Notes: generated by a model not told the origin, from the sequence alone. A stretch of 64,000 nt of DNA from Callaeas wilsoni (GCA_013398955.1 VWPU01004915.1:248001-312000); one strand, 5' to 3'; shown: positions 1 to 12,810, counted from the stretch's first letter. A program made the numbers and translations.

Positions 1-1933
1 GTTACTTTCCTCACATAAATCTAGACAGTCAGTTTCTCTGACAGTTTATTGCTGAAGGACATATATTATTTCACTCAGTTTCTGGTTTTAAACAATGATG
101 TCCAGGAATTCAGTAGACGTAGTGCTTTTGTCTCCATCTGTTGAGCAATCTGCCCTCTGCTCATTGAAAATAAAACAAGAAATCGTGTGGCAAGACAGGA
201 AAACTTGTGCTAAAAAAAAGAAAGAGGAAATATTTTTGTTTTCCCTTTGAAAGGTTTCATTTAGAAATGGGGCTGAACTGGTATTTATTTTTAAAGGATT
301 AATAGGCACCTAGAAACAGATTTTTGATCAAATAAAACATTCTGCATCAGCAAGTATATTATGACATCTAGTTGAAAAGAAATACGTGTATTTTGAAGGA
401 AAAACCTAACTTTTTAATCTGATTACTGAACCAACTATTTTCACTGCACTTGGGAATTGTGAACACCTATGAAATTTGCTATTTTTCACCAGGAAAACTG
501 TACCAGTGTTATCAGAAATGGTTGTCCTTATCTCACATTTTGTAAAGTTATGAGAATTTTCACATCAAATTGTTTCCTTCTCAAAATCACGCATATATAT
601 CTTTGCATCTGTTTCAGCTCATTTAACTGAGATCAGCTTTCTAATCTAAGAGAATAAATTCATGCCAGGAAAGCTAATGATTTGACCTGCCAACAGGTTC
701 CATAGACTTTTGGTCATAGATCCCTTTGCTCAGAGAAAGCTAAACCCATCCACGGCTATACAGAAAGAAATAAGAAGGTGTGTGAAAGAGCTCAGATTGT
801 TATATTCTAACATTCATTTAAGCTTTACTAAAATCAGTTCCCAAAGCTGTACACACTTCTGGATTAGCTCCTAACTAGCAGTATTCAAATTTTGGTATTT
901 TAAATAATGAATTTATACTTACTTACCAGGAAGTACAATAGTTTTCCTGTTAAATTTAAAATAAATCAGTATTGTAAGCTTTCATCTGAAAGTGTTCTTG
1001 AAAATTCTTTAATCGCAGCCATATCCCTGACTTGCCACAATTCCGCAAGAGCGCTTACTTGAATGTTCACATTACATTATCTATGAATTTTGCTTAAAAT
1101 TTCCCCTTGATTTGTTGCTTTGGAATCCTACGAGGCAGCTCAGATGGAGAAAATCCTCATTGCTGTTGACAATGCACTCAGACTTGACAGACAATAACTC
1201 CTGAGTACCACAGAGAAGGATTTCACGCCTTTAAATTGTGGATACTGGCAAAAGCTGGATGACACATGACATAGCTAGCTCCTCCAATGGCTGCAGATCA
1301 GCTTACAATAGACTTCTGAGGGACTTGGGACACTGCTCTGATGTATCTGAAAAAAAAGACAGAGCAAACCAGAAGGCAGAAGGTACTGCTTACACAGGGT
1401 GCCCTGTGCAGCAACGTGTCCCTTCACAGGATTCTCTGTTCTCCCAATGCAGGACCAGTAAAAACCAACAAGATAATTCCTGAACAGAATTATTTCTGGT
1501 GCCAGAACTGCCCAAGCATGGACATGAGTAACTCTAGTCATGCATACCTTTGTTACTGATTGATGTAAAATTCTCTCACTCGGCTCTCAGAGATACAGTC
1601 AATAAAATAAAGATCACATTCCCAGTGAGGGGTGGTCTTACCTTGCAGATGGGTAACTTTGGGATGCAGGTGTGAGTTAGTTACAACAATGAGATTATAA
1701 TGAGAAAAGTTCATTCAAAGAGAGTCGTTTCACCACAGTTGCTCTTTCAGCAGCAGGACATCTCCTCTCTCCCTTGGCTGACAGATGCTATGTGGTTTAT
1801 CATGTACCTGGTAAAATCAAGTTCCCATTCCTGCAGGAATTACCACAGAGCCTGGCCATGGTGTCTTCACTTCATTTCAGCCTCCTTTTCATCCCTCTTA
1901 GTATGTGCTTAAAGTTGCAGGCTGAGTTGTGTG
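1..1933. other. Unassigned non-coding sequence
   Basis: AT-rich single-copy-looking sequence. I see no recognisable exon, RNA gene or repeat family. Open frames here are short and resemble nothing I know. Confidence 0.6.
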
Positions 1934-1939
1934 GGAAAC
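1934..1939. repeat. Target-site duplication, left copy
   Basis: The hexamer GGAAAC lies directly before the TG that begins the LTR at 1940. The same hexamer follows the LTR at 2509-2514. A 6-bp duplication is the usual size for ERVK (betaretrovirus-like) integrations. Confidence 0.8.
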
Positions 1940-2508
1940 TGTTGTGGTGACTGAAGCAACCACGGGAATGCACGGAGGGCTACATAGCCCAGATAAAGAG
2001 GTTTGGTGGGCTGGCTCCAAAGGTTAAATGTCCCTCTGCGAAAATGGCTTCTTCCCTTGAATTCCTGTGACCTGATGTAGGCTCTGTCTGTCTGATTGAC
2101 AGTTGACAGACACCCCTTGTATCTCCTAAGGAAAGGTAACCAGATCTGTCCTGCCCTTCCCTTCTTCCTATAGGTCACAGCTATGTCATCCCCACCCCCT
2201 TCTCTGTATCCCCTTTAAGCCTACTCAGGCTGCAACTTCATTCTCTTCGCTTCCAGTCCCTTTCAAGGGAGTTTCTACAATAAACCCTTGGAATACCAGC
2301 CAAAGGGCCACCTCACTCATTAATTTCTGGTCACACTTGGGCCATCTATAAGCCCCAGGCGCCCTAGGCTCTGTGCCTTCCACCACACGGGCAAGGAAGC
2401 TGGCTAGCGAGGCACCAAGGTGCCACAGAGTGCTCTCCTCTCATGTTGGGCACCTCTGGACAAGCTGCAGCTATCCTGGCCCGGCCAGCGCGCCGGCGTA
2501 CTAATACA
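1940..2508 (+). mobile_element. Solo LTR of an endogenous retrovirus, ERVK-like
   Basis: This 569-bp segment starts TGTTGTGG, ends AATACA and is flanked on both sides by GGAAAC. A polyadenylation signal AATAAA sits at 2279-2284, about 340 bases into the element, which sets the orientation as plus. A weak TTTAAG TATA-like motif lies about 65 bases before it. The part after the AATAAA is unusually GC-rich and CpG-containing for the window, as in LTR R/U5 regions. No internal retroviral genes flank it, so it is a solitary LTR left by recombination between two LTRs. The ERVK assignment rests only on the 6-bp duplication and general layout; the family name is not established. Confidence 0.8.
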
Positions 2509-2514
2509 GGAAAC
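2509..2514. repeat. Target-site duplication, right copy
   Basis: The hexamer GGAAAC follows the terminal CA of the LTR and matches the copy at 1934-1939 exactly. Confidence 0.8.
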
Positions 2515-2659
2515 TACTACAACATAGATTACATGCATGCCGACCACATTTCATCCCAGAATTCCCATGCTGGTTTAACATCTGTTAGAATGTGACAATA
2601 ATTTTAGCCTCAGGATTTTTCCCAGTTTTCTCTAATTTTAGGCCCAGTCTTTTTCTGAC

Positions 2660-3160
2660 ACATCCTTTCCCTCAGGCACATCAAGTCCCACTCAGCTTGG
2701 TGCCACTGGCACGCATGTTGCTGGTGTGCTCAATCCCACTCTGTCATTGATGAAGATACTGAACAAGACTGGTCCCAGTACAGAGCCCTGAAGGACACAG
2801 CTCATTACTGATCTCCACAGAACTTCTGGCTGGATCTTTTTGGATGTTGCCATCCAGCCGAGTCCTTATCCATTGACTAGTCCAACAAGTCCCTATGTCT
2901 CCAAATTAGCAAGCAGGATATTATGTGGGGCCATGTCTAAGGCCTTAGAGAAGCCAAGGCAGGTGCCATCAGGTGCTCTTCCCTTAACCACCAGAACAGA
3001 CTCTCCAACATGAAAGGCCACTGGGTTGGTCAGGCACAACCTCAGCTTTGTGCAGGCCTATTGGCTCTCTCTAATGCCAACTCCTGTCACCTATATGCCT
3101 TAAGAAAGCTTTCAGGAAGATCTGTTCCGTGATCTTACTGGGCAGTAAGACTGACTGAGC
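2660..3160 (-). mobile_element. CR1 LINE fragment, reverse-transcriptase region
   Basis: On the minus strand this aligns by eye with the CR1 ORF2 reverse-transcriptase domain. The plus strand shows its familiar antisense phrases: a box resembling 'gatgaagatactgaacaaga', then 'ctggtcccagtacagagccct', then a stretch about the 'ccatgtctaaggccttagag' position, where the RT block encoding the AKAFD-like motif would lie. The catalytic FADDT-encoding stretch, which should sit near 2697-2715, is degraded. Stops and small indels break the frame throughout. Neither the element's 3' tail nor its 5' part is present. It is an old dead fragment; the CR1 subfamily cannot be named from this. Confidence 0.75.
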
Positions 3161-6100
3161 GGGTTTTCAGTAGGAAGACAAGTCTAGCAATAAGATAAGA
3201 AAATGAACAGTGACAGCAACCATACCAGTGACAGAGAGTACAAGAAAGAGGTGAAAAATTCACATGGAAACCCCCCAGCAATGGACGACACCCAACCATT
3301 CTCTCTACCATGCTACACCAACCGGAAGAGTGTCCATCTTCCCAAAAGAGATTCCCTTCTCCTGTCCCCAGAAAATGATGTGAGGTGGTGCAGAATAAAC
3401 TCAAGGTCCTGGGCATGCCCCTCACGAGTACTGCAAAAATTAACCTTTTCCAGGCCGGAACCAGGACAATTGGCTAGACAACATGACTTGTTCTGGGTGT
3501 GCAGATTGTCTTGGCACACAAAACATAACTCTCTTTTTGAGCCACGACTTCCATGCTCTTTGAAACACTATTTTTAACAGCTAAACCATCAGGCTTGTGT
3601 GCAGGTCATGAAACATTGTGGTCACTAGGGAAAATGAATTTTCAGAAAAATGCCGATGGATCATCTATTGGTAAGTCATCTCCTTTTTTTTTTTTTCCCC
3701 CAAGCATTTCAGGTTTGCAAATGTTCCAGTTCCTGAACTAACTGGTGTACAATACTTAAAAATTTCACTTCACGGGCCTTTCATTTTGTCTGATTAATGA
3801 TTGATTTTATGACACACTTGCACTTCATAAACATTACAGTGCTCTCAAAGTTTACTTGTCTGCATTATCAGTGTGCCTGAAAGGGAGTTTTATTTGTCTT
3901 CATTGGGACTGAGGTGGAAAGTTTAAATTTACAGCTTTATATATGTCATATTTAATGATACCAATCAACTGTGAGCCATCTCTGAAATTCCTTTCTGACA
4001 CCATGAGACTGCAACATTTAAAATGCCAATAAATTTGTTATGATATAATCATAGTGATTGGGTAATTAACCAGCACTGGGTAGAGATTTGAGCTGGAGCA
4101 TAAACCACAAAGCAACTTGAGGTGCCAAAAATATTTGGTGAGTGAACCTAGGATGACAATCTTACCATCTTTTAATACCTTACTATGTGTGCTCAAGGAA
4201 TCATGCAAATAAAAACTGCAGGGGAGTTTTTGAAAGAATACTTATTCATGTCATTGCCAGTCATTATGCCTAGGAATTTTTAAAGATTAAGTATAAACGG
4301 TGATTTGCATGAACACTAAAAACAAGAGAAAATAAGAAGGGTGACTAGAAACCAGAAGAGAACTCTTGCTAAGACAAACAAAAAATCTGAGAGAGCGAGA
4401 TGGCTGAATAGTGGCTGACAGGTTTGACAGGTAGCAGGGCTTGCCACATCCATGCACTTCACATACAGTTGCAAGGGCGACATTGAGCAAATCCCTTCAT
4501 TTTTTGCTGTGCCTCTGTTCCCTGCCTGAGAAGCAGAGGTGACTCCTCATCGTATCAGAGGGTCTCCAATACTTAACAGTATCCTTGATTAGAAAGTGCT
4601 CAGAAGTCTCTGGCAAGTCTGAAAGCAGAGGTTCGATTAAATAAGTCCTGTGCACAGAATAATTATATCATAATCCCTGTGATAATCATAAATCTTGACC
4701 CCAGGGCAGTAAATTAAACTCTGATTGTCTAGGACATCTCCTGCCCCTCCATGCCTGACTAAACTCTGTTAAGCATTTGCAGCAGTCCTTTGTAAATGCA
4801 AATATTACAGGAGCAAGGAAGGATAGGAAGTGTCCCTCCATCCTTTCCCATTGAATTGTTTCATAAAAGACCTGTTTGTATATACATTTGAACAGGCTGC
4901 TTGCTTTTCAGAGGGTGAAAGCATTCTCTAATCAGGCAAAAATCTGACTGAGATGAAATGTTTGCCTGACTCTGTAGGCCTGGCAGAGTTCAGCTTGTCC
5001 AACAGTTAAAGAAAACATTTCAGAGATAAAATCATGACCTCTGTGTGCACTGAATATCAGAGATGTTGGCTTAATTGAAAGACATTTCAACCCTCTTGCA
5101 TTTGAGAGGCTTTAAATATTTAAAATCTCTTCCAATTACTTTGTCTTCTTTGTCTACATTATGGATTCCCAGCTGCTGGGCTCCACATGGGGCCCTTTAT
5201 CTCAAATTGAGAGCCACAGCTTCTGATTTCAGCTTTGATAAGCAGCTGTCACTACAGCTTATGCTGTATGTAAAGTAAGCCTGCCTATGGCCTATTTGAT
5301 AGAGAAACCAAGAGGCAAGACTGCTCTGGACATCAGCAAACATGACAACTAAATTCCCTGTATGTCTGTGCTGAAAAACTACTGAGAGTTGAGTTGAAGC
5401 CATAAAAACAAGTAGAAGACCCCATTTCTCTCACCAAGCAAGTCTCTTGATTTTTCTGTTTTGTGATTGGGTTCTGTGTCTGCGTGGCAATAGGAGTTCA
5501 GTATTCCTTCTCCCCAGGAACAAAATTTTTTCTTGATTTGCACATTGATAAGTGCCCAAGGTAAATCTGATGGTAAAGCAGTGTGGGTGGAAGAGACTGA
5601 AAGAAGAAAACTGAATGCAGGGAAAAATAAAAGTATATAGGGAAATCCTATATCTCCTCTCTGCTTGACTTACCTGTTAGGCAGGCAATCACCGAGGTGG
5701 TGGCATGATTCTAGATGCCTCCCAAGGATGCAAATTTTGTCAGGATGCAGAACAGGAGCTTATTTACCTTTGATGAAGATTAGGAATTCCTCCACTGGGA
5801 GCTTTCATGGCCACTGCAGGATTTCTTGGGTTTTCCTTAGATGCAACTGGTTCAGGTCTCCAAAAGAGCCATACCAAGATCCTGAGTCTGAATTGTGCTG
5901 TCAGTTCCTGCCAAGATATCTTTACATACAGAAGATGAACTTGCACCTGTCTCCTGAAGTTGTGCCCAACACACATTCTCAGAATGGTCCAAACTTTACC
6001 AACCCAGCCAGAGCTTTTGCCTGACCTTCCTTCCCCAGAGCAAGCACAAGAAATGCACTGCTTTCCTCAGCCTAGATGGAGGAGTGGGCTGATTTTGGTG

Positions 6101-6284
6101 CACTGCACACTTCGGGTTGACAAGGGTAAGAGGAAAGAGCAGCATTTTCTCTTGGAAGAACCCAGAGAAAAACACTTGACTTGGCTGCTCCTGCTGCTAT
6201 CAGTGCGCACTGTGAATACCACCACCTGCTACTCCCACTGTATCCAACAGCTATAGCTACAAATGTTATTATTGGCCATAAAAC
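3161..6284. other. Unassigned non-coding sequence
   Basis: No convincing exon. A plus frame at 3203-3577 and its minus-strand counterpart are open for about 100 codons but resemble no family I know. A T-rich run near 3684-3700 and a MIR-like scrap at 4478-4525 are the only recognisable items. Confidence 0.55.
4478..4525 (+). repeat. MIR-like SINE remnant
   Basis: The segment reads 'cattgagcaaatcccttcat', then a T-run, then 'gtgcctctgttccc'. This follows the MIR core order: 'TTGGGCAAGTCACTT', then 'CTCTGAGCCTCAGTTTCC'. Only about 50 bases can be matched by eye, so this is suggestive only. MIR copies do survive as rare old fossils in birds. Confidence 0.4.
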
Positions 6285-6525
6285 TATCCAGCCCATTTTT
6301 CAATGTGCCTGCAGTGTTTGACTCCCTGACCTGTTGTGGTAATGAATTCCATAGGCTGACTTCACACCACAAGAAGAAGTACCGCCTGTATTTTTTTTTA
6401 AGTGCACTGGCCATTAACGTCATCCAGTGACCCCTTTATTCTCTTTCAATGTGAGAGAGCAGTTTTAACTGTGTCCTTCATAATTTAAATACGTTAGTTA
6501 AAACTCCTCTATCTTGCTTGCTGCC
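6285..6525 (-). mobile_element. Old CR1/L3-like LINE fragment, 3' part
   Basis: The plus strand shows the antisense phrases typical of old CR1/L3 3' ends. There is a 'gaattccataggctgac' box, then 'aagaagaagtaccgcctgta', then a stretch corresponding to the 'gtgacccctttattct' segment, and last an ATTTAAATACGTTAG-like segment. Divergence from the young bird CR1 consensus is high and a run of eight or nine T interrupts the copy near 6390. No frame is open across the domain. I place it in an older branch than the other CR1 pieces here, by resemblance only. Confidence 0.6.
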
Positions 6526-7490
6526 ACTACCAGATATTTACTATTTTAGTCAAAGAGTTTTCAAGAAAAGAAAATCAACAGAGACAGGAGCAGCTCTGCC
6601 AATTGTTACATGCCGCCTAACATGCAATATATAAATAATGCTGAGAACCTTGGCTTCTCCCTGGGGCTTTTGGACCCATGCAAGGACCACACAGTCAGAA
6701 GAGATGGGAAGCTGAAATTTAAAGACCATTTTTACTTTGCTACATTTGACAGCACAGTTTCTGCTAGCCAGGAGAGGGCAGAAGCCCAGTTCTCTCACTC
6801 GCTCCCTGCTCCTGGGCAGGACTGTGATGTGATTCTTCAGCACTGCAGGGAGCACACTTTGCAAGGAATGTCACACTTTCCGAAGTAGGATGGGAAAACC
6901 ACCAACTCTGAACGTTGTTACAGTGACACCTGTCAACATCAACTCCTCCTGGTGAATTCCTCAGCAAAACCATCTGGATGGAAGGCCACCAGCCAAGGCT
7001 GGTACTCATGGGATTGCTTGGACTGACATCTGAAGTAATTATGCTCTGTTAATTGTGATTTTAAAACATATCTCTAAGCCTGACAGTTGGTATTTGTCTC
7101 CAGTGGTCCCCAACCAAGTTAGGTCAGTGCAAATTCAAAGGAGACCCTGTGTTTGAGGAGCCCAAGGGCAGCAGAAGCTTGGGCCTCACTGAGGAGTAAT
7201 GCAGGCTTTATCTGCGACGTCAGCGGGATGCAAGGCTGGCAGCTGGCACTGTGCGGTAGCAGAAGCTGCTGTTGGCTTGTCTGCCTACACACAGCTTGCT
7301 TACATGGTATGGTGCTGGGGCTTGGGACAGAGTAAATTGACTTTGACAAGCCACAGACATGACAAGAAGTAGCCAAAAATGACAGGTTTGACTTCCCTCC
7401 CACCAGTCCAAGCAACCTTGGGCTGGATGCGTTATGGTTTCTAGAGCAGCATCATTATCTAGACTTCATAGCTCACTGCCTCCTGTTCAG
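6526..7490. other. Unassigned non-coding sequence
   Basis: A mixed-composition stretch with several overlapping frames of 80-105 codons on both strands. None carries a motif I recognise. I see no repeat family. Confidence 0.5.
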
Positions 7491-8400
7491 TCTGCTGCGG
7501 TTGGCCTGTTTCAGATGTATTGTACTGAACAAAAAGGGGTTTATTTGGATGGAACTTTGTTGAAAAGTGGAGTCCAGCTCAGACTGCCACTTCTGTAAAC
7601 TTCCTGACACAACTGCTCTGTCCCCACCACTTAAAGAGAAAGAGTTTATACGTGTTCTCCTTGCCTTCTTCCTTCTCTCCCCAGCCTACCGATTGGTGCT
7701 GGGGATATGAGCATGGTCCTTTGTGCTTGAAGAGAAATGAACAGCAGCAATATACAAGGAAAAGAAATAAAGAGAAAGAATGGATAAGAGTATAGAGGAC
7801 AGGAGAGATATCACCACTGGTGGACCCTGCAATGGGTCTTGATTGTTGCAATTTCAATGTCCATGGTTTGAAGTGGTAGTCACAGTCTTGACCCGTTGTG
7901 GGTGGGGAAAGCCCAAGAAACACAAAGTTCCATAGGTTAATACATGGTTCAGGTTCAGGTGGAAATGCCCAGGTACATCCCCTGGGGGAGTGAATTTTAC
8001 ACTGTCTGACGCAACACTGTGGATCATGCACAGTCCTCTGGTGGAAGGCCCCAGAGCTGAGTCTGGAGGCTCTTCGGGATTCTTTGATGGTTTATGACAC
8101 CTTATGAGACATGACAGCTGTTTGGCCCCTGTGTAGCTGAACCAGCTGTGCCTTATCAGAGGGAACTGGCATGAAAGAAGCCATCACCCCACCTCTGCAG
8201 GATCTGCTTCTTATGAGCTTTTTCCCTTACATGCTGAGAAAACATCTTGTTTAAGGCATCGGTCACAGGTTATCAGGGACACAATCAATTGCAGGGCTCA
8301 GCTGGTTTATCTAAACAAAGATCATTTTCTCATGGTCATCTTCTGGCGGTGGGTACACACCCCCGTCTAACGTAGATCAAAGGATTTACCGCCAACACCA
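7490..8400 (-). mobile_element. Possible LTR-derived block, reverse orientation
   Basis: Read on the minus strand, this block has the layout of a retroviral LTR. At the plus-strand right end (8389-8397) it closes with CCGCCAACA, which gives TGTTGGCGG as a minus-strand start. Just outside it, on the minus strand, lies a purine-rich tract (plus strand 8403-8424, pyrimidine-rich), the place where a polypurine tract would stand. A minus-strand AATAAA lies at about 7536-7541, near the far end. A pyrimidine-rich middle and GC-richer ends also fit. I could not find a clean target duplication, and the left boundary is only approximate. It could instead be another kind of dispersed repeat. Confidence 0.35.
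8344..8394. repeat. Short inverted repeat
   Basis: TGGCGGT at 8344-8350 and its exact complement ACCGCCA at 8388-8394 could form a 7-bp stem around a loop of about 37 bases. It lies at the right end of the LTR-like block. A stem this short may be chance. Confidence 0.4.
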
Positions 8401-11400
8401 AAAGCTCTCCCTCTCCCCTTCGTTTGGAGGGTGAAAACCTGGCCTCAGCAAAGAACCCCCTGGTTTTGCAGATGGGCAATTTTTTGGGTCATTAACCATT
8501 AGTGTTTCAGTCTATCACACCATACATAAACAATTGTTTCCTCAGGCATGATCTCCCTTTCTCCCATTCTCTCCCTCTTCTTCAAGACTGGATCACCAGC
8601 ACACAGGTTCTACATACTGCCTGTTTTCTCTGGTGAGAGTTCACCTCTCTGCTCCACTGTCCCCTCAGGAGAAGGTCTTGGTAGGAAGACAATATAGACA
8701 AGGCTCCTGTGCCATTGCACGACAAGGGAGTCTGCAGGCACACCTTAGCTTCCTTTGGGCTATCCCATCAGAGTGGAGCCATAATTTTTACCTGTTCTCC
8801 TTTCTCCAAAGGTATGCATGGCTCAGGGTCCAGCAGATTTCTGTCCCCTCAGGGAGGATGATGTATCACAGTGGTTACAAACAGGGCACAGCATCTCCCA
8901 CAGCACAGCTTTCACTTCGCCCTGCACGCAATGCTTCTTCGCGTGGTTTTGTGCCGTTCCCCAGGAACTTGTCTTGTCAAACACATGAGGATGATCTCCA
9001 TGCAGGGCGTTTGGGATTATCTGACCGTTCCTTGTCCTCCAGCCCAATGTGCAGTCTCATGTATCAAGATGTCATTGTCAGCAGTTTAATAAAGTCTTTC
9101 CCGAGGTCCCAGAGAGCCCAGAGGAGAAGTAAGGGAGAGATTTTTCTGTCTCTTGAGGCTGTCACTGCACTCAATAGTACAGATAAAAATTTTGTGCAAG
9201 CAGTTCATCTCAGTAGTCTGAGACCATCAGAGAACAGAATAAATCCCCCCCAAATACATCTTGACCTGAAGATTATATGAGTAGAAATACAATTGTGGCA
9301 ACTGGCAAGACTGTCTGCTTCAGAACTGCTCTCTTTAAACTTTCTCATTTTCAAAAAGAAAATTTACTGGATTAAATGTCTTTATAATTGATTCATAAAA
9401 AGATTTTGCGTTTTGTTTGTTTTTTGTAACAGGGTATCTCCAAGATTTTGGAACAAGGAATTGTGGCTGTTAAATAACCTTCCTATTTTTCTTATGAAAA
9501 GATGCTTTCAGCTTTTCTAAGGTGCAATTCTGTAAAACAGTGTGTTCCTTTACAATTTCATTTGTGAGGACAGTCTCAATAAAGTCTCATTACTTGTGGG
9601 CCTCAGAGTTTCCAGGATTGGGCCATTAAAGGTGTCTGTTGCTAATTAGTACTAGCATCCAATAATGGCTTTGTACTTTAATCTAAAGCTTTATTAGGAC
9701 CTACACCAAAATGGAACTTCAATTGTATGAAAGCCATGCATAACTAATGAAGAGGACGTTGTTCTTTCTTATGTAAATATCACTGAGTCTGGAGGGATTC
9801 CTTGCAATATTGTCTGTTGATTAATTCATCAGGATTAAATCTAAGAAGGCACTTTTGGATTTATACTGCTCCCATGCATCCAGGCATGCTTCGGAGGAGC
9901 AAGTCATGCATGTAATGGCTACTCAATTAATTAGTATGTTTTGAAAGCAAAAGATTCCCCTTGCATCCACCAGTGACAAGACGTACTGCTTGTGATCAGC
10001 AGCCATCAACTCCTGCAAAAATTTAGCCTTAGGCTTTTATTTAGTTACACTCCAGGTATTTGCCGGAAAAACAGCTGCAATGCATTTATTGTCTTCACGT
10101 GTGGCATCACTGCACTCATGTGCTGGCACTGCGCCCCTTGTTGAGGAGATTTTTAGAGACAAATAATATAATGATGTGAAATTTATTTTTCAAAATAAAT
10201 TAAAACCCATCAGGTATAGATTTAGGATGCCAAATGGATTCATCAGCTACACAACTGACTTAAGAATTATGAAAGTTTTAGAGGGGTAACCCAATGAAGC
10301 AGTGACAGCCCCTGACAAAGAAGTCATAGCCTTGTGGAGAGACAGGAATGCTGAGGGGTGCCAAGACCACCTGTGACAGATGCCATCCCCTCCCCACAAG
10401 CTGTCTCTGATTTGTCACAGAGGGGTCAGAAGAGCAGCCCCATGCTGAACTGTGCCCTCCTGATGACCAGAGCCGTGGTAGCCTGTGTCACTATTCCTGA
10501 AGCAGGTTGCAGAATCAGAGATGCTGTGAATGGGTTAAAACAGGGAAAACATCCAAAAATCTAAGCCAGAGTGCCAATAGGTTTCACAAGGAGAACTAGT
10601 TGAGGAAATAAACAAAAAGCAATTAAGAAAAGCAAATTGACATATTTGGGTTGGATTCACAGAAGAGCAGGGAGGGATATAACTTTGTGTTTGGAGACTT
10701 TGTGCAACAGCTTGTCTGTTCCCCATTTGTTTAAAAGCAGAACAGCAGAGGTGTCATCTGTTGGTCAGTATTCTGGGAAAAGAGCTACAGGGAAAAGAGT
10801 CTTAAGCACTGAGGGTTGTCTCTGTAAACACAATGTTTATTTTGCATTTGTGCTATGCTTCAGGGCTCCTGCTTATTTCTGCACAGTCCAGGAAGAATTT
10901 GCTGTGTGCATCTAGCCTTCTCCTTTCCTCTGTGTATAACGTGGTCTCCATTTTCCCTCTTCCCTGAGACAACTGAGAATTTGACGGAGTGAGCAGAGCA
11001 CAGTACTGATACTACTCAGAGATAAATTCTTCACTATCCCATCAGCTGATCTTGCTCAGGGTTAAGCTATCTGAATTGCCTGGAGACCAGACAGGACTTC
11101 TCCCCTAGACTGGACTGGATTCCCCTATAGTTGCTGTTTCTTGAGCCCACCAGTGTGTTTCTCCAGGTGGAAATCACACTACTTTGGGTTTCTGTTATTT
11201 CAAGCCAGTGCACATGAAGGCAGTCATTGTCATCTGAGACTCACTAAGCCTTTACAGCTATGTCAGGTGCAGCCTCAAAGCTGAATGAAAAGGCACAGTG
11301 GAGTGAGTAACCCAGCCTCAGCCTCTCTAGCACCTCTGTGGTCCTGTATCACGGTCACCAGGACATACTGTCTTCACAGAGTGACTTCAAGTTGTTTGTA

Positions 11401-12810
11401 AAGGTCATTTCCTTCCTCACCTCTGGATAGAGAAGATTATATTGAGATTAATGTGAAAGAGACTGAACAGTCATTCCCCCAGCTCTCATCAAATGGCTTA
11501 AATCTCATTCATTTACACTGCTAATTCAGCAAGTTCAAAGAAAAGAAGATTCCAAGAAATATCACATTCTGTCATTAAAATATTTAAGTGATATTAGCTT
11601 CTCCACTGATAAAGCTGGGATTGAATTTCCATGCAAAGTATGATTTTGCTCCCTGCCTCTATATATTATCTGCATTTTATTGAGCTAATCTCTCCTTGAT
11701 CTTTTGTATAGTAGATGACAAAGGGCAGCTGGATCCCAAAATTTTCCTTAGCATTTTCTTTACAAAGAAGTGCACAAGCTGGCTGGAAAAAACAGGCCAC
11801 AGAAACTGAAAGTCTTCCTTGGAATTAATTATTGTGGTGTACATTATATGATGGAAGGAGTTGCACCTTTTGTACTCATCTTTCTCAAGATTTTCCCAGG
11901 AAAGTCTTAATGTTGAGAGCTCTCTTTTTAAGCTGCAAAATAAGAGCTCAAACCAGCTTATGCTAAGCCATTTTATCAACAGTTGTGAAGAAAATACAGG
12001 AGAAGGATGGTATTGCTGGAGGGGGATCAACAGCAACCAGAGTGTGAGGAGAGTCACATTTTGTCCAAACAGTGTTTTTGTTGAGTGGAGCAGCACACAA
12101 TATGCAAGGATGCCAAACTGCATGCATGAGACTTTCTAACCAGCACCTAATCCCATCTTTGCAGCACTGTAAAGGGACTGATCTTACTGATGAGCAATGA
12201 GCAGTCTGGCTGAACACCATGAGACCGGACATGTTGTGGATTTGAATGCTTGATTCCAGTATGACTCTCTAATGGTTATGTATATGATGCTGGGACAGAT
12301 AGGGGCACAAAATCTTGTTTTCATTCAGTTCAGCCAGTATCAGAAATTAATTGCATCCTTCCCTGAGCAGGAAAACTTGTCATGCTTGCAGTGCTTTATA
12401 TCACAAGTTAGCCATTCCTTAATCAAATCTGAGAGAATGAAGCAGCATTTTTCCAGGCAATTCCTTGTGATGCACTCTGTCCTCCAGCAGTTTGCATATT
12501 TTCATAATCCAAGAGGTTCTGAATGTCTTTGATATTCCTCAGATGGGATGGTAGTTTGCCTCTGAAGTCAGTGTGGGACTCTCACAGTCCCTGATGAGAT
12601 GAGCTGTCATTATCCCTGTGAAAAATAAGTTTATATTTCAGCCGTCATAGGTTAAGAACATTCCAGCCTTCAGAGAAAGCTGAATTGGTTTCCTCATCAC
12701 AGGGCAGCAGGTGGGAGTGAAGAAGTGAAGAGAAGGAAAGAGTAGGACATAGCACAGCACTCACTATTCAAAGAACTTCCATAATGTGCCCAACAGTGCG
12801 AGTGAAAGGA
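8401..12810. other. Unassigned non-coding sequence
   Basis: A plus frame at 8633-9280 is open for 215 codons, but it begins at a GTG and its first true ATG comes about 75 codons in. I therefore do not call it a gene. A minus frame at 11677-12123 has a true ATG and 148 codons but no recognisable domain. An AATAAA occurs near 9088 but has no gene attached. Otherwise nothing recognisable. Confidence 0.5.

Noticed and set aside
7579..8031. 150-codon minus-strand frame
   Set aside because: It starts at GTG and lies within the LTR-like block; no known retroviral or cellular motif is visible.
8633..9280. 215-codon plus-strand frame
   Set aside because: It begins at GTG, the first ATG is about 75 codons in, there is no recognisable domain, and the area may be decayed ERV-like sequence.
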